A DNA stretch of 64,000 nt from Streptomyces albofaciens JCM 4342 (GCF_008634025.1 NZ_PDCM01000001.1:4682501-4746500); one strand, 5' to 3'; positions 1-8,741 are shown, counted from the stretch's first letter. The notes: generated by a model not told the origin, from the sequence alone. Program-made: numbers and translations.

Positions 1-9
1 TTCTCGATC

Positions 10-546
10 ATGGCGAACAGTGGACTGTGGATCGGCGTCCTCACCGCGTTGACCGCTCTCGGAGCCAGCTACATCACCGCACGGGCAACCTCGCGCGCGG
101 CGCTGACCCAGGCCCGGACGACCACGATGGCGGAAGCCCTACGTGAACAGCGGGACCGACGCCGGTCCACCTACCGGGAGATGATGCGCTGCGCTCACGC
201 CTTCTCCGAGATCACCTGGCAGATCGACGATGTCGACGCGGCGCGCGACCGTGGCAGCAAGGACCGCATCCTGGCGGAGATGTACGAACGCATCGGCCCG
301 GCCATCGGGAACATGAACAAGGCAACCCACGAGGTCCGGCTCGACGGCCCGGCCGAGGTCTCCGCCGCGGCGGAGCGGGTACGACAGATGGCGCGACGCG
401 TACAGCCGCTGCTCAAGGCACTCATCGGTGCGGAGAATCCCGAGCGGAGGCACGAATACGACGCCGCTTACCTGGAATTCCGGGATGCCTACATCACGTT
501 CATCGGCCAGGCGAGACAGGCGCTGGAAGTCAAGGACGAAGGATAG
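10..546 (+). CDS. Hypothetical N-terminally membrane-anchored protein
   Basis: A 178-residue protein of unknown function. Residues about 5-23 form one hydrophobic segment (LWIGVLTALTALGASYITA), followed by a long charged, mostly helical region rich in Arg, Glu and Ala, so it probably sits in the membrane with a cytoplasmic helical body. No catalytic motif is visible. The next gene begins 2 bp after its stop, which suggests co-transcription. The ATG lies only 10 bases into the window, so its promoter cannot be judged. The coding call rests on good codon bias and a coherent transmembrane-plus-helix layout. Confidence 0.75.
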   Translation: MANSGLWIGVLTALTALGASYITARATSRAALTQARTTTMAEALREQRDRRRSTYREMMRCAHAFSEITWQIDDVDAARDRGSKDRILAEMYERIGPAIGNMNKATHEVRLDGPAEVSAAAERVRQMARRVQPLLKALIGAENPERRHEYDAAYLEFRDAYITFIGQARQALEVKDEG

Positions 547-548
547 CG

Positions 549-1376
549 GTGCGGCAGCCGCGCCTCGATAGTCTGCACGGCATGGTCAACTGTTACGCGA
601 GTTCCGACGATGCCGCCGTCGCGATAGCCGGAGCGCGGGCCGGCGCGGACGTGGTCCGCGCCATGTACGGCCAACGGCTCAGCCGAATCGACAAGGGCGC
701 CGGGGATTTCGCCACCGTCGCCGATGTGGAGGCCGAGAAGGCGATCCTCCGCGTCATCCGTGCCGCACGGCCCGATGACGCGGTGCTCGGAGAGGAAGGC
801 GGACAGCAGGGTGCCGCCGACGCTGTGCGTCAGTGGTTGGTGGATCCCCTGTGCGGCACGCTGAACTACGCTGTCGGCAATATGCTGGTGGCCGTCAATG
901 TGGCGCTGCGCGACGGGGCGGCTGCGGTGGCCGACCCGTTCGGCGGCGAGGTCTTCTTCACCGATGGGAAGACCGCCCGAGTACGGCAGGACGGGACCGA
1001 CGACACGCTTCTGACGCCCACGCCCGCCACCCGGCTGGTGGACGTCAATCTGGATCCGCCGTTCCCGAGCGCGCCGGAATTCCGGGCCGTGGATCTGCTG
1101 GCCCACCCCGAGTTCATGGCACGTTTCCGGCCGCGCGTCGTTTCCACGTCGCTGGCGCTGGCCTGGGTCGCGGCCGGAAAGCGCGCCGCGTATGTCACCG
1201 ACGGCGGCGACCTGTCCGCGAGCGTGCATTTCGCGGCCGGTATCGCCGTGTGCCGGGCTGCCGGCTGCGTGGTCACCGGAATCGACGGTGCCCCGGTCGG
1301 TGGGGCGGGCCGTGGGCTTGTGGCCGCCGCCGACGAGGAAACCCACGGGCTGTTGATGTCGATGATGCGTGGCTGA
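549..1376 (+). CDS. Inositol monophosphatase-family protein with altered active site
   Basis: The fold family is Mg-dependent phosphatases (inositol monophosphatase/CysQ/FBPase). Visible landmarks are DFATVADVEAEKAI (about residues 53-66), the metal-ligand motif GEEGG (81-85) and VDPLCGTLNYA (98-108). In active enzymes the last motif reads DPxDGT; here Cys102 replaces the second Asp, which binds metal and positions the nucleophile. The C-terminal WDxAAG motif is also degenerate (SVHFAAGIAVCRAAG, with VH in place of WD). It may therefore be a pseudo-phosphatase or a subfamily with other chemistry. The GTG at 549 is the longest start; an in-frame ATG at 582 is an alternative. It sits 2 bp after the preceding gene. 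Confidence 0.8.
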   Translation: MRQPRLDSLHGMVNCYASSDDAAVAIAGARAGADVVRAMYGQRLSRIDKGAGDFATVADVEAEKAILRVIRAARPDDAVLGEEGGQQGAADAVRQWLVDPLCGTLNYAVGNMLVAVNVALRDGAAAVADPFGGEVFFTDGKTARVRQDGTDDTLLTPTPATRLVDVNLDPPFPSAPEFRAVDLLAHPEFMARFRPRVVSTSLALAWVAAGKRAAYVTDGGDLSASVHFAAGIAVCRAAGCVVTGIDGAPVGGAGRGLVAAADEETHGLLMSMMRG

Positions 1377-1484
1377 AGCCGGTGCGGCGGCCGGATGGGT
1401 TCACCGGCCCAGGTCAGGCCGTGAGGTCTGGTGCCGGGAACAATTCCGTTGTGGTGACGGAAGTGGATCCATAAGGTCACCGGT

Positions 1485-1847
1485 ATGTCTTTGCGTCCTC
1501 GAATGCGTCAAGCCCTGCGGGAAGCCATGAGCGCCCGTGACAAAACCGCGGTGAGTGCCCTGCGTTCGACTCTTGCCGCGCTGGACAACGCCGAAGCGGT
1601 ACCTGCGGAAGCATCCGAGCAGCGCGGCTTGGCCCTTGAGCAATTGCCGGTCGGGGCCGGCGCCACGGAAGTGGCGCGGCGCGAACTCAGTGAGGGCCAT
1701 GCCATGGACATCGTCCGGTCGGAGGCCGATGAACGACTCGCGGTGGCGGCACAGTTGACGTCACCCGCGCACGCCGCCAGGGCGGCGCGGCTGCGCGAGG
1801 AGGCCGCCGTACTGCTGCGCCTCCTCGACGGAGCCGACGCCGCGTAG
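1485..1847 (+). CDS. GatB/YqeY-domain-like small protein
   Basis: A 120-residue protein resembling the N-terminal part of YqeY/GatB-tail proteins: an opening of the type MSLRPRMRQALREAMSARDK, then a helix with ALRSTLAALDNAEAV, then a second helical half rich in Ala, Arg and Glu. YqeY domains are implicated in tRNA-dependent amidotransferase systems, but free-standing actinobacterial versions have no settled function. The protein is slightly shorter than typical 145-150-residue YqeY. The ATG at 1485 fits the family start. It is a separate unit, about 110 bp after the phosphatase-like gene. Confidence 0.75.
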   Translation: MSLRPRMRQALREAMSARDKTAVSALRSTLAALDNAEAVPAEASEQRGLALEQLPVGAGATEVARRELSEGHAMDIVRSEADERLAVAAQLTSPAHAARAARLREEAAVLLRLLDGADAA

Positions 1848-1958
1848 CACTTCCGCTCAGCACCTCGGTCTCGCACTCTCGCTCCGAGTCCGGCAGCGCG
1901 GTCGGCGTCGGTCAGCCGATGGGATTGACGAAGGCGACGGGGTGGGTGGTGCCGTCCG

Positions 1959-2113
1959 CCCCGCCCCGTCCCGTCCCGTCCCGTCCCGCCCGACGAGATC
2001 ACCCCCCCTGCCCCTGAAGTAGCCCTGGGCCCGCTGACCCACCACACCGCCGCTTTCTGCTGCCCGTATGAGACCACGTACGAGGCCACGTACGAGGCCA
2101 TGTACGAGGCCCA
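1959..2113. repeat. Simple repeats in the gap 1848-2182: CCCGT run and 12-bp tandem array
   Basis: The 335-bp gap between two convergent genes holds no supportable gene. It contains a pentamer run (repeats of CCCGT, about 1964-1988) and four head-to-tail copies of a 12-mer of the form GTACGAGGCCAC at 2066-2077, 2078-2089, 2090-2101 and 2102-2113; the first copy is the most diverged. These are read directly from the sequence and no function is evident. Confidence 0.8.
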
Positions 2114-2182
2114 CGCCCGGAGGCTATGCGGAACGTCGTGCCGCACCGCTCCTTCCGCGTACGGCACCGGAAAGAAGAGCCG

Positions 2183-3490
2183 TCACCGCGTGCGGCCGCC
2201 CGCGCGAGGACGTGCGTGCTGGAAGGCGGCCCGGAGCTCGGTGACCAGCAGATCCGGCTGTTCCAAGCCGGGGAAGTGGCCGCCGCGGTCCATCTCGTGC
2301 CACGAGCGGAGGTCGAGGTAGCGGCGCTCGGCCCAGCGCCGGGCCGTCGGCCACGGCTCGGCCGGGAACAGCGAACAGGCGGTGGGCACCGTCACCGGCT
2401 GCGCGTTCTCCTCTTCGGCGCTGCGGGGCACCCACCGCATGGTCTCCCAGTACCAGCGGGCGCTGGAGGCGCCGGTCCCGGTCAGCCAGTACAGGGCGAT
2501 GTTCTCCACCTGCTGCGTCATGCTCACCCCGCCGCCGGCCTCCGGCCGGGTGTCCGCGTAGGCGATGAACTTCTCGCCGAGCCACGCCGCCAAGCCGGCG
2601 GGGGAGTCGAGCAGCGAGTAGCCGAGCGTCTGCGGGCGCGTCGCCATGATCATTCCGAAGCCGTAGCCGTCCGCGAGATGGGTGTCGCGCCGTTCCAGCA
2701 TGCGTTGTTCCGCCGGGTCCGTCGTGGCCCGGTCTGCGGGCAGGGGAGAGGCGAGCGGCATCGTCAGGTGCAGACCGGCGACGCGTTCGGGCACCTGGCG
2801 CGCCAGTTCCGTACTGACGTACGCGCCCCAGTCCCCGCCGTGCGCGCCGAACTGCTCGTAACCGAGCGCGGTCATCAACTCGGCCCAGGCCCGTGCCGTA
2901 CGGGCGGGCTGCCAGCCGCGCTCGCGCGGACGCTCGCTGAACCCGAATCCCGGCAGTGCCGGTACGACCACGTGGAAGGCGTCGGTGGCCGAACCGCCAT
3001 GGGCGACGGGATCGGTGAGCGGCCCGAGGACGTCCTGGAATTCGAGTACGGAGCCCGGCCAGCCGTGGGTCAGCACCAAGGGGAGCGCCGTGGGCTCGGG
3101 CGAGCGCACGTGCCAGAACGCGATGTCCAGGCCGTCCAGGCGGGCGCGGTAGTGGGGCAGCGCGTTCCAGCGGGCTTCGGTGGCCCGCCAGTCGTGCCGG
3201 CGCCAGGTGTCCAGCAAGGCCCCCAGCCGGTCGAGTTCGATGCCCTGCGTCGCGTCCGGCACCGTTTCGCGCTCGGGGAGCCGGATGTCGTCGAGACGAG
3301 AACGCAGGAGCGACAACTCGCGGTCGGGGATGTGGATGGGGTAGGGGGCTATGCGTTCGTCCTGCTCGCTGTGCTCGTACCGATCGTTCAGCTCGCCGTG
3401 CTTGCTGTGTTTGCCGTGCTCGCTGTGCTTGCTGCGCTCGCTCTGCTTGTTCTGCTTGTTCTCGGGCGTTGTGGTCACGTTTTCAGGCAT
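2183..3490 (-). CDS. Epoxide hydrolase (EHN-domain alpha/beta hydrolase)
   Basis: A soluble epoxide hydrolase of the microsomal-EH-like family, opening epoxides to diols. An N-terminal EHN region (residues about 50-160) is followed by the oxyanion-hole motif HGWPGS (142-147), the nucleophile motif GGDWG (Asp220) and the C-terminal catalytic His in RGGHFPGLE (about His405). The first 45 residues are an unusual hydrophilic tail of Lys-His-Ser/Glu-His-Gly near-repeats absent from the paralogue at 31523, probably a low-complexity extension; the conserved domain starts near RIAPYPIHIPD. The gene lies 59 bp downstream of the co-directional AraC-type regulator, suggesting an operon or local control. 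The substrate cannot be read from sequence. Confidence 0.9.
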   Translation of the reverse strand: MPENVTTTPENKQNKQSERSKHSEHGKHSKHGELNDRYEHSEQDERIAPYPIHIPDRELSLLRSRLDDIRLPERETVPDATQGIELDRLGALLDTWRRHDWRATEARWNALPHYRARLDGLDIAFWHVRSPEPTALPLVLTHGWPGSVLEFQDVLGPLTDPVAHGGSATDAFHVVVPALPGFGFSERPRERGWQPARTARAWAELMTALGYEQFGAHGGDWGAYVSTELARQVPERVAGLHLTMPLASPLPADRATTDPAEQRMLERRDTHLADGYGFGMIMATRPQTLGYSLLDSPAGLAAWLGEKFIAYADTRPEAGGGVSMTQQVENIALYWLTGTGASSARWYWETMRWVPRSAEEENAQPVTVPTACSLFPAEPWPTARRWAERRYLDLRSWHEMDRGGHFPGLEQPDLLVTELRAAFQHARPRAGGRTR

Positions 3491-3549
3491 GGTCGAAACC
3501 CTAGGTACGGGAAACGCCCTGTCCCATGCCTGAGATTGCCGCGAAGCGG

Positions 3550-4455
3550 TCAGGAATTGCGGTACGTGGAGGGGCGGGTGCCCGTGTGGCGCAGGAACGC
3601 CGTCGACAGGGTGCCGGGGTCGGCGAATCCGCAGAGCGGCGCGATCCGGGCGACCGTGAAGTCGGTTTCCTTCAGCAGGCGTTTCGCCTCTTCGATGCGC
3701 AGGTGGGTGAGGAACCGGTGGGGTGTTTGTCCTGTGGCCCGGCGGAATACGCGCACGAGGTGGAAGACGCTCAGATGCACCTCGTCCGCGATGTCGGCCA
3801 GCGTGAGCGGTTCGGCCAGCCGGTCACGCATCAGCGTGATCGCCGCGCGGACGCGCGCGTCCTCCCGCCCGTCCTCCCGTGGCCCGGGTACCTTCCGGCC
3901 CAGGGCCCGGGAATGCCGGGTGATCAGGTGTACGGCCAGGAAGGCGGCCGAGGCCTCGGCGTACAGGTCTCCGGTCTCCTCCGCCGAGCCGACGGCACGG
4001 ACCGCCTCCACCAGGAGAGGGTCCCCGGCGGCCACCGAGGCCGACATGGCTTCGTAGTCCACGGCGCGGCCTCCCAATTGCGCCGCGGTCCGTTCGACCG
4101 TGCCGCGCGGGATGTGGACCTGAAGGCTGCGCAACGGCCCCTCCCCGCGATAGCGGCGGAGGGCGGCCTGGTCCGGAACCCCCAGTTCGAGCCGGCCCGG
4201 CGCCCAGATGTGGCGGTGCCACCGGCCCCCGGCCCGCGTCTCCATCTCGGCCCGGCCTCCCACGGGCAGAACCAGGTGCAGATCCGCCGCAGCCGGCAAC
4301 TCCATGCGCTCCACCACCGGGACGTGGTGGAACCGTTGGACGAGCAACGACTGCCAGCCGGCGTCCTCCCAACTGCAATGCGTCCGCCGGACGTATGCGT
4401 CCATGTCGAACCCGGCATAGGGCTGGAGATCGAAATGAGCCGAATCGAACACCAT
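3550..4455 (-). CDS. AraC-family transcriptional regulator
   Basis: A 301-residue regulator. The N-terminal half is a cupin-like sensor (LVLPVGGRAEMETRAGG...WAPGRLELGVPDQ). The C-terminal 100 residues carry the double helix-turn-helix: first helix pair around LTLADIADEVHLSVFHLVRVFRR, second around FTVARIAPLCGFADPGTLSTAF, then the usual HTGTRPSTYR ending. It lies immediately upstream of the epoxide hydrolase on the same strand and probably controls it. The ATG at 4455 begins just where recognizable protein sequence starts. Confidence 0.92.
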   Translation of the reverse strand: MVFDSAHFDLQPYAGFDMDAYVRRTHCSWEDAGWQSLLVQRFHHVPVVERMELPAAADLHLVLPVGGRAEMETRAGGRWHRHIWAPGRLELGVPDQAALRRYRGEGPLRSLQVHIPRGTVERTAAQLGGRAVDYEAMSASVAAGDPLLVEAVRAVGSAEETGDLYAEASAAFLAVHLITRHSRALGRKVPGPREDGREDARVRAAITLMRDRLAEPLTLADIADEVHLSVFHLVRVFRRATGQTPHRFLTHLRIEEAKRLLKETDFTVARIAPLCGFADPGTLSTAFLRHTGTRPSTYRNS

Positions 4456-4498
4456 GGGCCGAGACTAATGGAGTCCTGGGCCCGCTGAATGGACGGCG

Positions 4499-4580
4499 AG
4501 TCGGCGAAACGGCAAGTCGGCAAGTTGCTGGGTCGGCAGGTCGGTAGGTCGCCAGGAAGTCGGCAAGTCGTCGGCACGAC
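4499..4580. repeat. Degenerate GTCGGCAAG-type short repeats between AraC and MFS genes
   Basis: The roughly 190-bp gap contains at least six imperfect copies of a GTCGGCAAG/GTCGGTAGG word spaced 8-17 bp apart. They may be replication-slippage products; I see no coding or regulatory logic. Confidence 0.6.
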
Positions 4581-4647
4581 GGGACGGCAGGAAGACGGGA
4601 GCCAGGACGACGGAACCCGCATTCGCGGTCCCGAACGCTCATCCTCC

Positions 4648-6120
4648 CTACCTGTCCGCCCTCGTACCCGTACTCGCACCCGCGTCTGCACTCGCACCCG
4701 CACCTGTGCCCGCCGAGCCGACGCCGGACATCCCCGTACGACGGGTCGTCGCCCACAGGATCAGGGCGGCGAGGCTGAACAAGGCTCCGAGGGCCGTTAC
4801 GGCCGGCCAGCCCGCCGTCGCGTAGGCGAGGGAGGAGCCGAGGGCGCCGAGGCTGCTGCCCGCCGAGTAGAAGACCATGTAGCCGCCGATGATCCTGCTG
4901 CCCGCGTCGGGTCGGACGGCGTGGATCAAGGTCTGGTTGGTGACGTGGACGGCCTGCACGGCGAAGTCCAGCAGGACGGCGCCGATCGCCAGCGCCCACA
5001 GCGATTGCCGGGTCAGGGCGATCGGGAGCCAGGACAACGCCAGCAGGGCGAGGCCGACACCGGTCGTACGCTGGGCGAACCCTCGGTCGTTCCAGCGTCC
5101 GGCCACTCCGGCGGCGACGGCCCCCGCCGCCCCCGCGAGCCCGAACGCGCCGATCGCGGTGTGCGACAGCGACCACGGCGGATCGCTCAGGGGCTGCGCC
5201 ATGCCGCTCCACAGCGTGCTGAAGGCCGCGAACACCAGCAGGGCGAGCGCGCCCCGGATCCGCAGCAGCGGGTGGCGGGCGAACAGGGTGACGGTCGAAG
5301 CCACCAGCCGCCCGTACGACGTCTCGCGCACCCCGGCGGACGGCGCGCCAGGGGCCAGGCCACGACGTAGCCGACCGGGACGCAGCCAGCGAAGACCGGG
5401 ACGTATCCGGGGATGACCAGGACGTACCTGAGGAAGACCAGAACGCACCTGGGGAAGACCAGAACGTACCCGGGGATGACCAGGACGTACCTGGGGAAGA
5501 ACGCGATGGAGCAGCAAGGCGAAGACGGCGATGATGCCCGCGGCCGCCAAGTAGACCGCACGCCAGCCGGCGAGGTCGGCGAGGGCGCCGGCGGCGGCGC
5601 GGGCCAGCAGGATTCCGGTGACGATGCCGCCGGTGACCGTTCCGACGGCGCGGCCGCGCCGGGCGGGTGGGGTCAGGGCGGCAGCCGCCGCGACCATCGT
5701 CTGGGCGACTACGGCGAGCAGCCCGACCACGGCGAGCGCGCCGAGCAGCGCCGCCACGCCCGGCGCCAGCCCGGCGGCCAGCAGCGCGAGTGCGAGCAGC
5801 CCGAGCTGACCGGTGACCAGCCGTCGATGGTCGAGCAGGTCGCCGAGCGGTACGAGCGTCAGCAGGCCCACCGCGTAGCCGAGTTGCGTCACGGTGACGA
5901 TCGCGCCGAGCAGCCCGGAGCCGAGCGCGAAGCGCTCCCCGAGGGTCACCAGCAGGGGCTGGGCGAAATAGACGGTGGCGACGGAGCTGCCGCAAGCCAG
6001 GGCGAGCAGGGGCACGAGCCGGGCGGGCGGCGATGCGTCCGGCCGTAACGACGCGGCATGCGCCTCGCGCCCGCCGGTGCCGCTGCACCCACCCACCGCA
6101 CCGGAGTGCTGGACCGCCAT
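4648..6120 (-). CDS. MFS transporter with heptad-repeat insertion in central loop
   Basis: A major facilitator, probably a 12-TM drug or metabolite exporter of about 490 residues. The N-terminal half shows alternating hydrophobic helices and the motif LGDLLDHRRLVTGQ between TM2 and TM3, the classic MFS loop signature. The central loop between TM6 and TM7 is expanded by six tandem 7-residue units of the type LPQVRPG/HPRVRSG, encoded by 21-bp DNA repeats at about 5395-5500. The C-terminal tail is Gly/Ala/Ser/Thr-rich. The ATG at 6120 is chosen because it precedes the first coherent sequence; the frame stays open upstream but is noncoding there. It diverges from the HxlR gene across a 172-bp region with a good palindrome. 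Confidence 0.88.
   Translation of the reverse strand: MAVQHSGAVGGCSGTGGREAHAASLRPDASPPARLVPLLALACGSSVATVYFAQPLLVTLGERFALGSGLLGAIVTVTQLGYAVGLLTLVPLGDLLDHRRLVTGQLGLLALALLAAGLAPGVAALLGALAVVGLLAVVAQTMVAAAAALTPPARRGRAVGTVTGGIVTGILLARAAAGALADLAGWRAVYLAAAGIIAVFALLLHRVLPQVRPGHPRVRSGLPQVRSGLPQVRPGHPRIRPGLRWLRPGRLRRGLAPGAPSAGVRETSYGRLVASTVTLFARHPLLRIRGALALLVFAAFSTLWSGMAQPLSDPPWSLSHTAIGAFGLAGAAGAVAAGVAGRWNDRGFAQRTTGVGLALLALSWLPIALTRQSLWALAIGAVLLDFAVQAVHVTNQTLIHAVRPDAGSRIIGGYMVFYSAGSSLGALGSSLAYATAGWPAVTALGALFSLAALILWATTRRTGMSGVGSAGTGAGASADAGASTGTRADR
5397..5502. repeat. 21-bp minisatellite inside MFS gene
   Basis: About five copies of a 21-bp unit of consensus ACGTACCTGGGGAAGACCAG plus one base. The unit is a multiple of three, so copy number can change without breaking the reading frame. 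It encodes the 7-residue repeats in the exporter's central cytoplasmic loop. Confidence 0.9.
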
Positions 6121-6150
6121 ATCGACACACCTTTCGCTCACGAACGGTTT

Positions 6151-6195
6151 CAACTTGCTACCGGCGAGACAGTAGTCGTGCGCGGTAGCATGTTG
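6151..6195. promoter_or_regulatory. Candidate HxlR operator between MFS and HxlR genes
   Basis: Two inverted arms, CAACTTGCTACCG (6151-6163) and CGGTAGCATGTTG (6183-6195), match at 12 of 13 positions with a 19-bp spacer. They sit midway between the divergent starts at 6120 and 6293, where an autoregulating HxlR protein controlling the exporter would be expected to bind. The symmetry is seen; the binding is inferred. Confidence 0.6.
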
Positions 6196-6292
6196 CAACC
6201 AGCCTCGGAATCCTGAAGCCCTACGGATTCGGGGAGTTGATCCCTGGAGAAGGCCGGGGAATGACGGAATGGGAAGAGATGAGGAGTTGCAC

Positions 6293-6790
6293 ATGGTCGC
6301 CCGCACTCGTTTCGACGCCGACCCCTGCCCCGTCGCCCGGTCGGTGAACGCCATCGGCGACTGGTGGTCGCTGCTGATCGTGCGGGACGCCTTCGACGGC
6401 AGCCGCCGCTTCGGCGAGTTCCGGCGCAGCCTCGGCATCGCCAAGAACATCCTGGCGGCGCGGCTGCGCGCGCTGGAGCAGGCCGGGGTGTTGCGCGGCG
6501 TACCCGCGCCGGACGGCGGGGCCCACCGCGAATACGTCCTCACCGACAAGGGCCGTGCCTTGTTCCCGGTGATCGTCGCCCTGCGCCAGTGGGGCGAGGA
6601 CGAGTGCTTCACCCCCGACGAGGACCACTCCCGCCTGCTGGACCGCCGGACCGGCAGCCCGCTGCGCCGCTTGCAGATCCGGGCGGCGGACGGACGGGTC
6701 GTAGGGCCGGAGGACACGGTCGTGGAGAAGGTGCGGGAGACGGAGAGCACCGAGAAGCCGAACCCGGCGGCGGCGGGAGGGGACCGCTGA
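6293..6790 (+). CDS. HxlR-family winged-helix regulator
   Basis: A small winged-helix regulator. The diagnostic HxlR block is present: CPVARSVNAIGDWWSLLIV, then RRFGEFRRSLGIAKNILAARL (recognition region) and the wing REYVLTDKGRALFPV. The C-terminal 40 residues are a charged extension without clear structure. I chose the ATG at 6293 rather than the one at 6269 because GAGGAG lies 6 bp upstream. It is divergent from the MFS exporter and probably represses it in response to its substrate. Confidence 0.9.
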   Translation: MVARTRFDADPCPVARSVNAIGDWWSLLIVRDAFDGSRRFGEFRRSLGIAKNILAARLRALEQAGVLRGVPAPDGGAHREYVLTDKGRALFPVIVALRQWGEDECFTPDEDHSRLLDRRTGSPLRRLQIRAADGRVVGPEDTVVEKVRETESTEKPNPAAAGGDR

Positions 6791-7157
<367 letters not shown>

Positions 7158-7706
7158 ATGACCACCGAGCACCCGGACGTACACCTGCCGACCGTGTCCG
7201 CCCTCTCCCTCCTCCTGGGCGCCGTTCCGCTGATGCCCTGGATGGTCACCGACATCGCCGCACTTGGGCAGCCCGCCGCGTCGGCACTGATCGCCTGGCT
7301 GAGTCTGGTCCCCACCGCCCTGGCATACTGACTGTTCTCCGCCGGCATCCCCTCCACCAGCGCGGCTACCGTGGGCGCCCTCAGCCCTGCCGAACCCCTC
7401 GCGGCGTCCTGCCTCGGCTTCTTGGTCCTGCACGAGCACCTCACCCCCACCGCCGTCCTCGGCAGCCTGCTGCTCATGGACGGACTGGCCGCAGCCCGCC
7501 TGCCCACCTCCCGCGCACGGTCCGCGACGGGCCCCAGTCCCGGACACCAGCCGCAAGCCCCGGACACCAGCCGCAAAGCAGCCGCGCCTGACGTCCAAAA
7601 GGTACGGTCAGCTGTCTCACGTCCTGCCACAAGAGCACCGCGGGTAGCTCTTCGTACCGTCAGTTGGCCCATTTGCTTCTGTTACATGTACCCGCGCAGT
7701 TGGTGA
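7158..7706 (+). pseudogene. EamA/DMT-type transporter, truncated with internal stop
   Basis: The sequence matches the C-terminal EamA repeat of drug/metabolite transporters: a helix with LSLLLGAVPLMPWM, then LSLVPTALAY followed by an in-frame TGA at 7329, where the family has Trp. Reading resumes in the same frame with LFSAGIPSTSAATVGALSPAEP and LGFLVLHEHLTPTAVLGSLLL. The N-terminal EamA repeat is absent. Truncation plus one nonsense change make it non-functional as a full transporter. The final 50 codons before 7706 no longer resemble the family. Confidence 0.75.
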
Positions 7707-7734
7707 GATCGGCTGTCCGCCCAAGGACACCGAC

Positions 7735-7755
7735 ATGAAGGAGTACCTTCCTTGA
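7735..7755 (+). other. Six-codon ORF overlapping the start of the PLD-like gene
   Basis: ATG-AAG-GAG-TAC-CTT-CCT-TGA. It contains the Shine-Dalgarno sequence (AAGGAG) of the next gene, and its TGA overlaps the next gene's TTG start by two bases. This could be coincidence or a translational-coupling device; no ribosome site of its own is obvious. Confidence 0.35.
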
Positions 7756-8741
7756 CCACTCACCTTCGACGTGTCACCGGCCCGCGGAGGGTACTGGCGC
7801 TGATGGCGGCCCTGTGCGCGATCATCGGGGTCACCGCGCTCGGTACGACCCCGGCGGCAGCGGCCGACCAGCGTCACGCGATCTACGCCATCGCGCACCG
7901 GGTCGACACCCTGGACGGCGTGGACGCCGCACTCAACCACGGCGCCAACGGCATCGAGATCGACGTCTGCGCCTGGTGGAACCCGAACGAATGGCGCGCG
8001 TATCACGACTGTTCCTCGGCCGGTGAGAACCGGCGGGGCCCCAGCTTCGACAGCATGATCGACCGCATCCTCTCCCACGTCAACGCAGGGCGCCGGCTGG
8101 CGCTGGTCTGGCTGGACATCAAGGACCCGAACTACTGCGGAGAAGCGCAGAACCGTACGTGCAGCGTCGCCGGGCTGCACGACAAGGCGCAGCGGCTGAC
8201 AGCTGCCGGGATCCAGGTGCTCTACGGGTTCTACGAGTACCACGGCGGCAACACCCCGGACGTCGGCGGCAGGGGCTGGCAGAGCCTGGCCAACAAGCTC
8301 GGAAAACTGGAGGGCATCACGACCACCGGGTCCCGCGACCAGGTGCGCAGCGCCTACAACCGGTTCGGTGCCGGCTTCCCGAACGGCCGCCGGGTGATGG
8401 ACTACGGCGACAACAAGATCTCCAACGGGTTCGGCAACTGCACGGAAGCCGATCGCGCCACGTGTGCGGAACTGAAGAAGGGCGCCGCGGACCGTGCCGC
8501 CGGCCAGCTCGCGGCCACGCTGTCCTGGACGACCACCTACAACGACCCGTGGTACGTCGACAAGCTCCTGGGCGACGCGCGCGTGGACGGCATCATCGCG
8601 GGTTACGCCAACTCCACCGGAGAGCGCGAGTACGACAACGGCTGGCAGTGCGCCAACGCGATCAACGCCATCCGTGACTGGGTGAACCGCCACGGCGCCA
8701 CCCACCGCATGGCCAACAGCGGTGACCGCCTGTTCAAGTAA
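7752..8741 (+). CDS. Secreted sphingomyelinase D / phospholipase D-like enzyme
   Basis: A secreted TIM-barrel phosphodiesterase of the spider-venom SMaseD / corynebacterial PLD type, acting on sphingomyelin or lysophospholipids. A signal peptide with an Ala-rich cleavage region (TTPAAAA/DQ, about residue 38) is followed by IYAIAHRVDTLDGVD (first catalytic His), GANGIEIDV (Mg-binding Glu and Asp) and EWRAYHDC (second His). Several Cys could form disulfides. A late SWTTTYNDPWYVDKL segment recalls the family tail. The TTG at 7752 has AAGGAG 8 bp upstream and the expected Arg-rich n-region; no better ATG exists. The gene stands alone and ends in a strong terminator. Confidence 0.88.
   Translation: MTTHLRRVTGPRRVLALMAALCAIIGVTALGTTPAAAADQRHAIYAIAHRVDTLDGVDAALNHGANGIEIDVCAWWNPNEWRAYHDCSSAGENRRGPSFDSMIDRILSHVNAGRRLALVWLDIKDPNYCGEAQNRTCSVAGLHDKAQRLTAAGIQVLYGFYEYHGGNTPDVGGRGWQSLANKLGKLEGITTTGSRDQVRSAYNRFGAGFPNGRRVMDYGDNKISNGFGNCTEADRATCAELKKGAADRAAGQLAATLSWTTTYNDPWYVDKLLGDARVDGIIAGYANSTGEREYDNGWQCANAINAIRDWVNRHGATHRMANSGDRLFK

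Noticed and set aside
2126..4057. Plus-strand 643-codon frame opposite the epoxide hydrolase
   Set aside because: It is antisense to a protein with all catalytic motifs and has no recognizable content.
3824..6130. Minus-strand frame of 768 codons over the MFS and AraC genes
   Set aside because: It is composed of Arg/Pro-rich low-complexity translation; the true MFS and AraC frames explain the DNA.
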